This document shows, piece after piece, positions 9,325 through 17,842 of a stretch of 64,000 nucleotides of DNA; the first letter of the stretch is position 1, and each line of letters begins with the position of its first letter. Source of the DNA: Cellulomonas hominis (GTDB lineage Bacteria > Actinomycetota > Actinomycetes > Actinomycetales > Cellulomonadaceae); the NCBI RefSeq assembly GCF_014201095.1, contig NZ_JACHDN010000001.1, positions 3,720,001-3,784,000 of the forward strand, written 5' to 3'. The position numbers and the translations under genes were made by a program. The notes under the pieces were generated by a model that made no database searches, was not told the DNA's origin, and saw only the letters and a program-made list of their open reading frames with translations.

Positions 9325-9353
9325 AGGGTTCGGGGTGGCTCGCGCCGAACCCT
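9325..9353. promoter_or_regulatory. Inverted repeat over a probable promoter
   Basis: AGGGTTCGG at 9325-9333 and its exact complement CCGAACCCT at 9345-9353, separated by 11 nt. A TAGGGT hexamer (9324-9329) inside the left arm could be the -10 of the rightward restriction-modification operon that starts at 9388, so the dyad looks like an operator. No controller protein is encoded next to it. Confidence 0.5.
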
Positions 9354-9387
9354 GGCGCCGCGCAAGACCCGAAGGGACCACCGCCGC

Positions 9388-11382
9388 ATGTCCATGCCGT
9401 TCGCTCCAGAGGTCACGATCCGGACGGAGGGGGTACCCGACGGCAAGGTCGCAGACTTCCTCACGGGCAAGCACGTCGGTGACACACCCGAGGAGTACGT
9501 TCGGCAGAACCTCGAGAAGGCCCTGGTTCGCCAGTACCGCTACGACGCTCGCGACTGTGCGCCGGAGTTCCCGATCAAGGTCGGTTCTTCTCGGAAGCGG
9601 GTGGACGTCGTCGTCTTCCAGCCGGGAACACAGCACAAGCAGGAGAACGCGTACATCCTGGTTGAGACTAAGCGTGCCGGAACCAGCCCTTCGAACCGCA
9701 CTGAGGGCGTCGACCAGCTCCGCAGCTACATGGCCGCCTGCTTGAACGTGAAGTACGGCATCTGGACGAACGGTGACGACCAGTTCTGCCTGGCCAAGCG
9801 GGCTGACCGGACCGGTGGCTTCACGTTCGAGGAGATCATCGACGTTCCCGGCTTCGGTCAGACTGAGGCTGACGCGCAGCGACCGCAGCGCAAGGATCTC
9901 AAGCCGGCCACTGCTGACAACCTGCTCTTCGCCTTCCGTCGTTGCCACAACTACATCGCTGGCACCGAGGGCAAGCAGAAGCCTGAGGCTTTCTGGGAAC
10001 TCCTCAAACTGATCTTTTGCAAGATCGAGGACGAGCGCTCCCGGCAGCTCGACTTCTACGTGACGGCCGCAGAACGCTCGAGCGCGACGAGCGCGGCATC
10101 CGCCAAGGCGCGAATCCAACGTGCATTCGACGAGAAGGTCCTGACCAAGTACGAGGCGATCTTCCCATCGAGCGACGCAACTATCGATCTGAAGCCGACC
10201 GTCGTCGCCTACGTGGTTAGTCAGCTCCAGGGATATTCGCTCCTTCACTCGCCTGTCGACGTCAAGGGAGTGGCGTACGAGGAGATCGTCGGTAGCAACC
10301 TTCGTGGAGACCGCGGAGAGTTCTTCACCCCGCGCAACGCCTGCCGCATGGCGGTGACGATGCTCAATCCGCAGCCGCACGAGAAGGTCGTCGATCCAAG
10401 TGCGGGGACGGGCGGCTTCCTTATTACAGCGATGAACCATGCACTGCAGCAGATCGAGGTCGACGAGCGCTCGCAGTGGGCCGACCCGTCGCGCGGCACC
10501 GACGAAGAGCGTCAAGAGCTGTATCGCCGGCGGCAGGAATACCTCTCGACGAAGGTGCACGCACTTGACCTGAATCCGGGCCTCGTTAGGGCTGCGAAGA
10601 TGAACATGGTGATGAACAACGACGGTTCGGGTGGCCTTTGGCAGGCCAACACGCTGGCCAACCCCCGCACCTGGGATCCCGAGGCGGCCGCTCGCGTTGC
10701 GCTCGGGTCGTTCGACTGTGTCGTCGCGAACCCGCCGTTCGGCGCTAACATTGTCATCGACGACGAGCACGTCCTGGACCAGTACGAGCTCGCGTCGATG
10801 TGGGACCGCGATGAGGCTGGGGCGTGGATCCAGCGCATCGACAAGAACGGGGCGCCCGTGCTCCAGAAGAGCCAGCCTCCGGAGATCCTCTTCATCGAGC
10901 GCTGCGTGCAGTTGCTCAAGCCTGGAACGGGCCGCTTCGCGCTGGTGATCCCCAACGGGATCCTGAACAACCCCGCGCTTGGGTACGTCCGCGCGTGGCT
11001 ACTGGCGAACACGCAGATCCTCGCGGTTGTCGACATGGCGCGAGAGCTGTTCCAGCCGAAAAACGACACCCAGACGTCGATGGTCATCGCCCGGCGCTTG
11101 TCCTCCGACGAGAAGGCCGCCGCTGGTGCCGGGGCGCTGGAGTATCCGGTCTTCATGGCCGTGACTGAGCGCGTAGGCCACGACAAGCGCGGCAAAGTCA
11201 TCTACCGGCGGACTGAGACGGGCGACGACGTCCTCGTGACTCGCCTGGAGACCATTTCGGAGATCGATCAGTCCACCGGCGAGGAAGTCCTCACCTCGAT
11301 TGAGGTGAAGGAGCGGCAGATCGATGATGAGCTGCCAGACGTAGCGACGGCGTACCTCCGTTGGCTTGGGGAGCACCGTTGA
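9388..11382 (+). CDS. Nuclease-methylase fusion of a two-gene restriction-modification system
   Basis: A 664-residue protein. The N-terminal ~170 residues match the HsdR_N type of PD-(D/E)xK nuclease: RVDVVVF (D73) and VETKRAG (E93, K95). The rest is an N6-adenine methylase of the HsdM type, with AdoMet motif DPSAGTGGF at 336-344 and catalytic NPPF at 448-451. The next gene, overlapping by 4 nt, encodes the specificity subunit. No HsdR translocase is nearby. Nuclease and methylase in one chain with a separate S subunit is the BcgI (type IIB) layout. An alternative is a methylase with a degenerate HsdR_N domain. Slightly less GC-biased codon use than its neighbours suggests separate acquisition. 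Confidence 0.85.
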   Translation: MSMPFAPEVTIRTEGVPDGKVADFLTGKHVGDTPEEYVRQNLEKALVRQYRYDARDCAPEFPIKVGSSRKRVDVVVFQPGTQHKQENAYILVETKRAGTSPSNRTEGVDQLRSYMAACLNVKYGIWTNGDDQFCLAKRADRTGGFTFEEIIDVPGFGQTEADAQRPQRKDLKPATADNLLFAFRRCHNYIAGTEGKQKPEAFWELLKLIFCKIEDERSRQLDFYVTAAERSSATSAASAKARIQRAFDEKVLTKYEAIFPSSDATIDLKPTVVAYVVSQLQGYSLLHSPVDVKGVAYEEIVGSNLRGDRGEFFTPRNACRMAVTMLNPQPHEKVVDPSAGTGGFLITAMNHALQQIEVDERSQWADPSRGTDEERQELYRRRQEYLSTKVHALDLNPGLVRAAKMNMVMNNDGSGGLWQANTLANPRTWDPEAAARVALGSFDCVVANPPFGANIVIDDEHVLDQYELASMWDRDEAGAWIQRIDKNGAPVLQKSQPPEILFIERCVQLLKPGTGRFALVIPNGILNNPALGYVRAWLLANTQILAVVDMARELFQPKNDTQTSMVIARRLSSDEKAAAGAGALEYPVFMAVTERVGHDKRGKVIYRRTETGDDVLVTRLETISEIDQSTGEEVLTSIEVKERQIDDELPDVATAYLRWLGEHR

Positions 11383-12737
11383 TTAGCGCAACCGTGCGGT
11401 CGAGGGCGGCGCTGTCGTACGACCGGCTCGACGCCAATTTCTTCACGGCTCCCGGCGTTGCGGCGCATGAGCGCATCCTCCTGGCAGAGGCCGCCGGCAC
11501 GGTGGAGTCTGTGTCTTCGGTCGGTGATTTCGGACGTGTCTGGGACCCGCCTCGCTTCGCACGTGCCTACGCAGCTCCAGCTGAGCCGGGTGTGCCCTAC
11601 CTCCGGCCCTACGACGTCTTCGACTATCTGCCGTCGACCCAGGATCGACTGTCGTCGGTCCGCAACGCCCATTTCACCCGCCTGATCCCCGGTCGAGGTA
11701 CGCTGCTTCAGACCTGTTCCGGCAGGAACCTGGGCCCGATTACCGTGGCCGACGACGACCTCGCGGCGTTCGCGTTGAGCCACGACATGATCCGGATCGA
11801 CATCGACAGCGAAACCGATCGGCACTTCGTGCTGGCGTTTCTCAAGACGCCCACCGGTCAGGCGCTGCTCCGCCGCAGCCGCAGCGGGTCCGTCATCGAT
11901 CACATCACGACCTCTGACGTGGAGGCGGTGCCCGTCCCGATCCTCGACGCTGCGACCCGAGCCACGGTGATCGAACGAATGGGCGAAGCCGTCGAGCGCT
12001 CCTCTTCCGCGCGGTCACGCCTCCGGGGCTTGCTGACGCAGCTTGAGCGTCATCTGCCCACACCGGAGCGTGCGACCCCGGGCCGCGACGGCTGGACGCT
12101 CACCTCGTCGAGACTGCGCGGCCGGCTCGACGCGGCCTATTACGACCCGCGGGTCCGCGCCGCCCGGGAACAGGTGCGCGAGGCGGGTGGCGTTCGACTC
12201 GGCGACCTGGCCAGTGCGGTCGTTCCGACCCGGTACAAGCGCTACTACGTGGGGCCCGACCACGGCCGCCCGGTCCTCAGCGGCGGACAGATCCTCCAAG
12301 CCGAGCCTGTGAACCTCCGCCACGTCTCGGATCGGTCCTTCGCCGATCCATCCCGCTACGTGGTGACCGAGGGAATGACGATCATGGCTGCCGACGGCCG
12401 GGCGCAGGGCGGCCAAGGGTCAGCGGCATTGGTCACGGCCGAGAGAGACGGGTGGCTCGCGAGCGAGCACGTCATGCGCTTCGTCCCCCGTCCCGGCGTA
12501 AAGCCGGGCCTCGTGTGGCTCTCGCTCGCAGCGCAGCAGACGAAACTCCAGGTGAACGCGCTGTCGTTCGGCTCGGTAATTGACGAGCTCAATGCTGACG
12601 ACGTTGCTGACGTGAGGGTGCCACCGATCGACGACGAACTCGCGATCGACGCGGAGGCGGCTTGGGCTGAATTCGGCGCCGCGAGCCGCGCAACCGCCGA
12701 CGCTGTCGCGATCCTTGAGTCCTCTCTCTCTGCATAG
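11379..12737 (+). CDS. HsdS-like DNA specificity subunit
   Basis: A 452-residue protein with two similar target-recognition halves. The first begins near YDRLDANFF and reads PYLRPYDVF; the second begins near LRGRLDAAYYDP with VLSGGQILQ. Each ends in a helical spacer (AEAWAEF-like and VIERMGEAVERSSSARSRLRGLL). This is the HsdS architecture that positions the methylase on a bipartite site. The TTG start at 11379 overlaps the nuclease-methylase stop by 4 nt and has GGGGAG five bases upstream; an upstream in-frame TTG (11361) lacks a site. Together the two genes probably form a complete restriction-modification unit. Confidence 0.8.
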   Translation: MISATVRSRAALSYDRLDANFFTAPGVAAHERILLAEAAGTVESVSSVGDFGRVWDPPRFARAYAAPAEPGVPYLRPYDVFDYLPSTQDRLSSVRNAHFTRLIPGRGTLLQTCSGRNLGPITVADDDLAAFALSHDMIRIDIDSETDRHFVLAFLKTPTGQALLRRSRSGSVIDHITTSDVEAVPVPILDAATRATVIERMGEAVERSSSARSRLRGLLTQLERHLPTPERATPGRDGWTLTSSRLRGRLDAAYYDPRVRAAREQVREAGGVRLGDLASAVVPTRYKRYYVGPDHGRPVLSGGQILQAEPVNLRHVSDRSFADPSRYVVTEGMTIMAADGRAQGGQGSAALVTAERDGWLASEHVMRFVPRPGVKPGLVWLSLAAQQTKLQVNALSFGSVIDELNADDVADVRVPPIDDELAIDAEAAWAEFGAASRATADAVAILESSLSA

Positions 12738-13403
12738 AACGACGAAGCGAAGGGCGCGAACGAGCTCTTCACCCACGGCCGAGCGCCGTCATCGTGCGCT
12801 CGCGGTGCGGGCGTGACGGGGTGCTCTCTAGGCCGCGGGTGCGCGGAGTGCGGGTGCGTGGCCGGTACCGCGAGAACCCGCCCGACGGGTGGCTTCTCGT
12901 CACGACCCGGCATTGGTCGAAGCGGGCCGAGTTCTTGAAGGACGCATGTCCGACACCACCCAGGCACGACCCGGCGCTCGTCGTTCGTCTGCCCGCCGAG
13001 CTGCGCGCCCCGTGGCAGGCCTGAGTCGCGGCCGAGGACCAGTCGCTCGCCTCGCTGCTGTGGCTAGTGGCACGGGATTACCTGACTGCTGCAGCTGACC
13101 GCCGACGGGATGAGCTCGGCGAGGTACCAGCTGGAGGGACACCGCCGGCCCGAGCGGGTGCTGTAGTCGGCCGTGCCAGCACCCGTCCTCGGTGGTGCGG
13201 CGATTGTTGGTTCGGCGTGGTGGCATTGCGCGGGCGATCGAGCCGCTGACCGAGGCGAGCCCGGCAGGCATACGCGCGATGCTTCTCTTGCAGTTCGGCA
13301 CGATGGCGGGCGGGACTTCCGTGTGATGGTCGGTCAAGGCCGCATCACCCCGGCCTGCTGGTCGCGGGGGTCGGTCAGACGGCGCGCGTGCCGCCCCTCG
13401 CGG
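12738..13403. other. Low-content intergenic stretch with one gene relic
   Basis: 666 nt between two oppositely oriented genes. Apart from the decayed ribbon-helix-helix relic (12946-13249) I find no supportable gene, repeat or RNA. The GC-rich frames here lack start sites and recognisable sequence. Confidence 0.5.
12946..13249 (+). pseudogene. Decayed ribbon-helix-helix (antitoxin-like) gene
   Basis: ATG 12946 opens MSDTTQ. One base out of phase the frame continues HDPALVVRLPAELRAPWQA, meets an in-frame TGA at 13022-13024, and goes on as VAAEDQSLASLLWLVARDYL. The joined sequence reads like a short RHH/Arc-type DNA-binding protein: an RLPAEL strand, then a Trp-containing helix, a turn and a second helix ending RDYL. 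One frameshift (extra base near 12965) and one nonsense codon would both need reversal. No toxin partner is visible. The homology call is by pattern only. Confidence 0.4.
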
Positions 13404-16400
13404 TCAGGCCGCGAGCTGCGCCTTCTGCCGCAGGAAGCCGACCGCGTCGTCCATCGCCATCGTCTTGATGCCGAAGTGCGCGAGCGCGCCCATGTAGATG
13501 CGCCGCGTCGGCTCGTTGTACGAGAACGACGAGCCCTTGAGCAGTCGCGGGTCGAGCACCGCGACCAGCCCGCGGTCGGACGTCGAGCGGATCATCCGGC
13601 CGACCGCCTGCTCGAGCAGCAGCGCGGCGTCGACCGCGTAGATCGCGTCGCGGGCCGCCCACTCGCTCATCTTCGTCCGGGCGATCAGGTCCTCGACGCG
13701 CGCGTCGTCGACCGGGTTCGCCGCGGCGCGCGGGACGCGGTCGACGATCACCAGCCGGTTCGTCTCGCCGGGGGCGTCCACGCCGGTCATCAGCGACCGG
13801 GTCCCGATGAGGATGGAGTGCGTGTCGGCCTTCCACGCCGCGACGATGGACCGGGCCGGCGGGCCGTCCCACTGGGAGTGCACCGCCCAGCCGCGCGAGC
13901 GCGTGCGCAGCTCTTCGGCGTACCGGCGCCCTGCCGCCGCGGTCGCGGACAGGATCAGCGCCCCGCCGCCGGACGCGTCCACCAGGGCCGGCATCTTCTC
14001 CAGCGCCCACGGCAGGTGCCGCGTCACCTCGAACCGCGGGCGCCCGCCCTTCGTGCTCGACAGGGCTGCGACGTCCGCCGCGGACGCCGCCGAGGGGACG
14101 TAGAGCATCGACTCTCGGTACGCGTCCCCGAACGGGGACTCGTAGGCGACCGGGTCGACGCTCAACCCCGCCTGGCGGGCGAACCCGGCCGGCAGGGTCG
14201 CAGAGACCGCGACCACCGACAGGGGGATCCGGGGCGCCTTCTCCTCGATCGGTGCCTCGAGGGCAGGGTCGGCCGCCTGTTCCGCCAGCTGGGCCTCCTG
14301 CCTCGATCCGGGGTCTGGCAGGTGCCCCTCGTCGACGTGGGTGACCTTGACGGCTGCGGGGTCGGCATCCGGGTCCGCTTGTGTCCACACGTTGGCCTGC
14401 AGGGCACCGGAGACGTCGACGGGGGACAGGTTCGCCGACAGCCACGTGTGGTCGCCGGCGGAGTTCTCCTGCACCCACCTGGCGACCCCGGAGCGGTGCT
14501 CGGCGATGTCGGAAGCGTCCGCCTTGAGGGAGTCCAGGCGCGCCTTGATGCGCCGGGCGCGCACCTGGTCGCGGTTCCCGGCGGCGCGCACGGCGCGGTT
14601 CAGGATGAGCTGGAGGTTGGAGACCCAGTCCTCGATCATCGCGCCGGTGTCGGCCAGCGGGTTCACGTCGTTCGGGAGCCGGAGGGTCTCGCCCTGGCCG
14701 CGATGCTGGCGCCACAGCGCCTCGAGCTCCTGCTGCACGTCGCCGGACAGGATCTCGCCGGCCGCCAGGATCGAGGAGACCGCACGGTCGCCGTCGTCCA
14801 GGATGCTGCGGGCGCCCCGGACCGCGGACATGATCCGGCGCCCGGAGACCTCGCCTGCGCCCTGGTCACGGACCTTCCCGGGAAGGGCGTGGGCCTCGTC
14901 GACGATCACGGCGTCGAACCGGCCGAGCGAGGCGGAGCCGATCACGACCGAGACCCGCTTGGACGCCTGGACGGCCAACAGCGAGTGGTTGGTCACCAGG
15001 ACGTCGGCGCGGGCGGCCCGCTCCTTGGCTGCCGCGGGCTTGCACAGCTTGGCCATCGGGCAGGACTTCGCCCCGGGGCACTCGCTGGGGGAGACCGACA
15101 CCTGCGACCAGTCGGCGTCCGTGGCCGCCCCGGGGTAGGAGTGCCGGTCGCCGGGCGCGTCCTCGGCGACCTTGTGCTGGCGCAGCACCCAGTGCACCAG
15201 CGCAACGAGCGTCCCGCGGGTGGTGGTGGCGCCCCCGTCCAGCCGCATGACGGTCGGGTCCCCGAGGCCGTCCTCGAGGCGCTCGATCAGGAGGTCCAGG
15301 TCGGCGTCGGACGGGGCCCACTGGCCGGTGTCGACCATCTCGCCGAGCAGATCGTGCGCCGTGCCGATGGCCGCCTTGATGCACGACCAGTTCGACCAGC
15401 CCTTGAGCACCTCGAAGGTCACCTCGACCCCGGTCGCGGCCTTGACGGCCTCGACGACGACGGGCGCGTCCTTGTCGATGATCTGCGACTGCAGGGCGAG
15501 CGACTCGGTCGAGATCACGGCGCGGCGCCCGGTGGTAGCGGCTAGCAGACCGGCCGGGACCCCGTAGGAGAAGCTGTTGTGCGTCGGCGTCAGGCCCGGG
15601 CCCGCCAGGAACAGTCTCGTGGGGGAGTCCACACCGATGCAGCGCACGGGCCGGGACGCGACCGGCTCGACCGCCGTGACGTAGACGAGGTTGCGCCGGG
15701 AGACGTCCTTGCGCGCCGTGCCGAACGCGGCGATCTTGCGCGGAAGCCGGAACGGCGGCTCGGGCAGGGTGAAGGTCAACCGGTAGCGGGTGCCGGTTGC
15801 GCGACGGGTGCGGGCACCGGACGCGTCCCTCTCGCTGATCTTGGCCGGTCCTGAGCGGACGTGGACTCGCACCCCGAGCGAGCGGACCAGCTCTGCGACG
15901 TCGTCGGCCAGGCGCGGGTCCGTGACGCTGAACTCCACCCCGCCGTCTCCGCACGCAGAGCCGTCGGTGTCCATGAGGCCCTGCAGCAGGGCCCATCGCT
16001 GACGGTAGGAGGCGCGCAGGTAACTGGCGGGGATGTGCTTGGCGCCCAGCACGCCGAGCGCACGCAGTCGCCGGGCGAGGTTGGTGTTCCAGGGCTTCCC
16101 GTCACGACGCGTGCCGGCGCGCACGCATGCGCGGCAGCTCCGGTTGGTTGTGGCGGGCTTGCGCTCGATGCGCCAGTCGTCGTGCCCGTACGGGCACAGC
16201 GAGCGGTCAGGTGCGACCAAGCGCAGCGTCCAGGCGCTCGCCCTTCGCGTGCCGGTGATGCTCGGCCACTCTGCCTCGAGCAGCGGGCGCATGGCGTCGA
16301 GGTCGTCGTGGCCTACGGTGATCGCGCCGAAGATCGAGGTCCCGTCGCCGAGCCAGGCGCCGAGGATGTACGGGGGGACGGGCAGGTCGGCGTCGGCGGC

Positions 16401-16958
16401 CTGCAGGGCGCCCGCGACCGGCACTGCGTGGTTCAGCTTGGGCGTGGCGGTGCCGACTCGCAGCGTGCCGGCCATCTGCTCGGTGGTGACGATGCTCCAC
16501 GGTGCCGCGGTGGTGACGCCGTACTTGCGGTCGTCGCACCGGCGGTAGCGGATCGCGGCGGTGACGGAAGGCCACAGGTGCTCGGCGTCAGCGACGATCG
16601 AGGTGCCGTCGCTGAACGAGACCCGGTAGCAGGGGCGTTCGTGCTGGACGGGGTGCGCGACGGCCACCGTGATCGGCTGGCCCTGCTCGCCGTAGATGGT
16701 GTCGCCGGCGCGCAGGTCACCCATGCGCGTCCACCCGCTGGGCGTGGGGATCGGGGTGTCGACGTCCAGCGCCTTCCCGGAGCCGGTCGGCGCGATACCC
16801 ACGACCTGCCCGCCGGTCGACGTCAAGGCGGCCCAGATCGACTCCGTGAGAGGCGCCTGACCGCCGCGAGGCGAAGCGGTCGGGATGCCGGTCGAGCGGC
16901 GGACCGCGTCGGTCAGGACGTCCAGGACGTCAGGCGCGGCGGGCTCTGGGGCGCTCAC
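13404..16958 (-). CDS. DinG/XPD-like iron-sulfur helicase containing an intein
   Basis: The precursor is 1184 residues: 785 residues of helicase plus a 399-residue intein inserted directly after Lys62 of Walker A (APTGSGK | SFSYGV). After splicing the protein is a superfamily 2 5'-3' DNA helicase of the XPD/DinG type. Cysteines in SNWSC and in the CPGAKSCPMAKLC cluster can ligate a 4Fe-4S centre, VIVDEAH is motif II, and QAVGRMIRS near the C-terminus is motif VI. The GTG start (16958) overlaps the Wbl stop by 4 nt (GTGA), and an upstream extension would lie inside the Wbl gene. Likely roles are repair or element replication. Splicing restores the ATP-binding loop, so activity depends on the intein. 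Confidence 0.85.
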   Translation of the reverse strand: MSAPEPAAPDVLDVLTDAVRRSTGIPTASPRGGQAPLTESIWAALTSTGGQVVGIAPTGSGKALDVDTPIPTPSGWTRMGDLRAGDTIYGEQGQPITVAVAHPVQHERPCYRVSFSDGTSIVADAEHLWPSVTAAIRYRRCDDRKYGVTTAAPWSIVTTEQMAGTLRVGTATPKLNHAVPVAGALQAADADLPVPPYILGAWLGDGTSIFGAITVGHDDLDAMRPLLEAEWPSITGTRRASAWTLRLVAPDRSLCPYGHDDWRIERKPATTNRSCRACVRAGTRRDGKPWNTNLARRLRALGVLGAKHIPASYLRASYRQRWALLQGLMDTDGSACGDGGVEFSVTDPRLADDVAELVRSLGVRVHVRSGPAKISERDASGARTRRATGTRYRLTFTLPEPPFRLPRKIAAFGTARKDVSRRNLVYVTAVEPVASRPVRCIGVDSPTRLFLAGPGLTPTHNSFSYGVPAGLLAATTGRRAVISTESLALQSQIIDKDAPVVVEAVKAATGVEVTFEVLKGWSNWSCIKAAIGTAHDLLGEMVDTGQWAPSDADLDLLIERLEDGLGDPTVMRLDGGATTTRGTLVALVHWVLRQHKVAEDAPGDRHSYPGAATDADWSQVSVSPSECPGAKSCPMAKLCKPAAAKERAARADVLVTNHSLLAVQASKRVSVVIGSASLGRFDAVIVDEAHALPGKVRDQGAGEVSGRRIMSAVRGARSILDDGDRAVSSILAAGEILSGDVQQELEALWRQHRGQGETLRLPNDVNPLADTGAMIEDWVSNLQLILNRAVRAAGNRDQVRARRIKARLDSLKADASDIAEHRSGVARWVQENSAGDHTWLSANLSPVDVSGALQANVWTQADPDADPAAVKVTHVDEGHLPDPGSRQEAQLAEQAADPALEAPIEEKAPRIPLSVVAVSATLPAGFARQAGLSVDPVAYESPFGDAYRESMLYVPSAASAADVAALSSTKGGRPRFEVTRHLPWALEKMPALVDASGGGALILSATAAAGRRYAEELRTRSRGWAVHSQWDGPPARSIVAAWKADTHSILIGTRSLMTGVDAPGETNRLVIVDRVPRAAANPVDDARVEDLIARTKMSEWAARDAIYAVDAALLLEQAVGRMIRSTSDRGLVAVLDPRLLKGSSFSYNEPTRRIYMGALAHFGIKTMAMDDAVGFLRQKAQLAA
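15576..16772 (-). other. Class 3 intein with LAGLIDADG homing endonuclease
   Basis: 399 residues from ALDVDTPIPTPSGW to FLAGPGLTPTHN, followed by Ser. It starts with Ala, not Cys/Ser, and carries the W-C-T set of class 3 inteins: Trp in AEHLW (block B), Cys in VRCIGVDSP (block F) and Thr in TPTHN (block G). In this class the block F Cys starts splicing. The middle has two LAGLIDADG-type motifs, LGAWLGDGTS and LLQGLMDTDGS, so the endonuclease may be active. Insertion between Lys and Ser of GSGKS is a common intein site in P-loop proteins. The coding sequence is as GC-rich as the host gene. Confidence 0.88.
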
Positions 16959-17362
16959 TCCTCGTCCAGGGCGTCGCCGCCGGCGTCGGCGCCCGCAGCC
17001 AGGGCGGTCGCGAACGTCGCCCGGCGGCGCTCGATCTCGCCGTCGCTCACGGTGGCGAAGTTCCGGGTCCCGGTCGCGATGCCGTTCCCCTGGGCGTACG
17101 CGCGGCGCTCTCGCTCCGACATGCCGCCCCACACGCCGAAGCGCTCACCGGCCTCCAACGCCCAGTAGAGGCACTCGACCCTGACCTCACAGCGACGGCA
17201 GACGCGCTTCGCCTCGCTGGTCGGGCCGCCCTTGTCGGGGAAGAACAGGTCCGGATCGACCTGCGCGCACAGCGCGCTGTCGGCCCACCCCTCCTGCCCC
17301 TCGGGCACCAGAGCCGCGGCGGTCTGCACCGTGGTCTCGGTCGTCGCGCTGTCAGCGGTCAC
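16955..17362 (-). CDS. WhiB-like (Wbl) iron-sulfur transcription factor
   Basis: A 135-residue Wbl protein. Four cysteines (C32, C55, C58, C64) match the CX(n)CX2CX5C cluster ligands, followed by GVWGGMSERERR, the family's beta-turn and basic motif. These proteins act through contacts with sigma factor region 4 and can respond to nitric oxide or oxygen. The start GTG 17362 has GGAGG seven bases upstream and lies in a GTGA overlap with the upstream membrane-protein gene; it overlaps the helicase start by 4 nt. A CCGCACAT element (minus strand, 17392-17385) is 22 nt before the start codon. It is a candidate regulator of the element itself. Confidence 0.92.
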   Translation of the reverse strand: MTADSATTETTVQTAAALVPEGQEGWADSALCAQVDPDLFFPDKGGPTSEAKRVCRRCEVRVECLYWALEAGERFGVWGGMSERERRAYAQGNGIATGTRNFATVSDGEIERRRATFATALAAGADAGGDALDEE

Positions 17363-17763
17363 TGGGCACCTCCACGTGATGTGGATGTGCGGCGCAGGCC
17401 CGGTGCTCGGCGGTGCCAGCGCCAGACTCGCGGGTCGACGAACCACGCGCGGTGCAGCACCCAGGTGAAGGCGACCAGCAGCGTGATGGTGAGCATCTCG
17501 CTGTAGACGACCTGAGCGAGCAGCGCTACCGCGGCCCAGCGGTACCACGTGCGCCCCTGCCGTAGCAGGGTGAGGGTCGCCACCGCCGGCAGGAGCAGGG
17601 TCACCTGCACCAGCAGCGGCGGCCCGCCGAGCTGGTACACGGCGATCGGCGCGGAGACCGCGACCAGGGCACCGACGAAGCTGACCGCCCACGGGCGGGC
17701 GCGGGGCGTGAGCTCGCTGGCCCGTCGGGCGGCAGCGAGCAGCAGGTCTCTTGCGGAAGTCAC
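17359..17763 (-). CDS. Small polytopic membrane protein
   Basis: 134 residues with three to four hydrophobic segments (about 25-45, 47-68, 74-90 and 92-112) and a basic C-terminus. The GTG start at 17763 is chosen because a CCGCACAT element lies exactly 9 nt upstream; a longer frame exists but would run back over the divergent promoter. The stop overlaps the Wbl start, making it first gene of a three-gene leftward operon (membrane protein, Wbl, helicase). No recognised family. Confidence 0.65.
   Translation of the reverse strand: MTSARDLLLAAARRASELTPRARPWAVSFVGALVAVSAPIAVYQLGGPPLLVQVTLLLPAVATLTLLRQGRTWYRWAAVALLAQVVYSEMLTITLLVAFTWVLHRAWFVDPRVWRWHRRAPGLRRTSTSRGGAQ
17385..17392 (-). promoter_or_regulatory. 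CCGCACAT element before the Wbl gene
   Basis: Minus-strand octamer inside the 3' end of the membrane-protein gene, 22 nt before the Wbl GTG. The longer spacing leaves room for the GGAGG seen at the expected place. Confidence 0.45.
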
Positions 17764-17842
17764 CTGAGGTGGATGTGCGGCACCGGGCACGCCGCGCGCC
17801 GCCCGCGTCTTCTCCGGGCGTCCTGCCGCACATTCACGGGAC
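17764..17842. promoter_or_regulatory. Divergent promoter with two back-to-back CCGCACAT elements
   Basis: The 79-nt gap between two divergent genes contains CCGCACAT on the minus strand (17780-17773) and on the plus strand (17826-17833). Each is exactly 9 nt from its own start codon (GTG 17763 and ATG 17843). This is the clearest case that the element is directional and fixes start positions. Confidence 0.65.

Noticed and set aside
8800..10770. Long minus-strand frame across the restriction operon promoter and the nuclease-methylase gene
   Set aside because: It crosses a divergent promoter and has no motif; the plus-strand gene has catalytic motifs.
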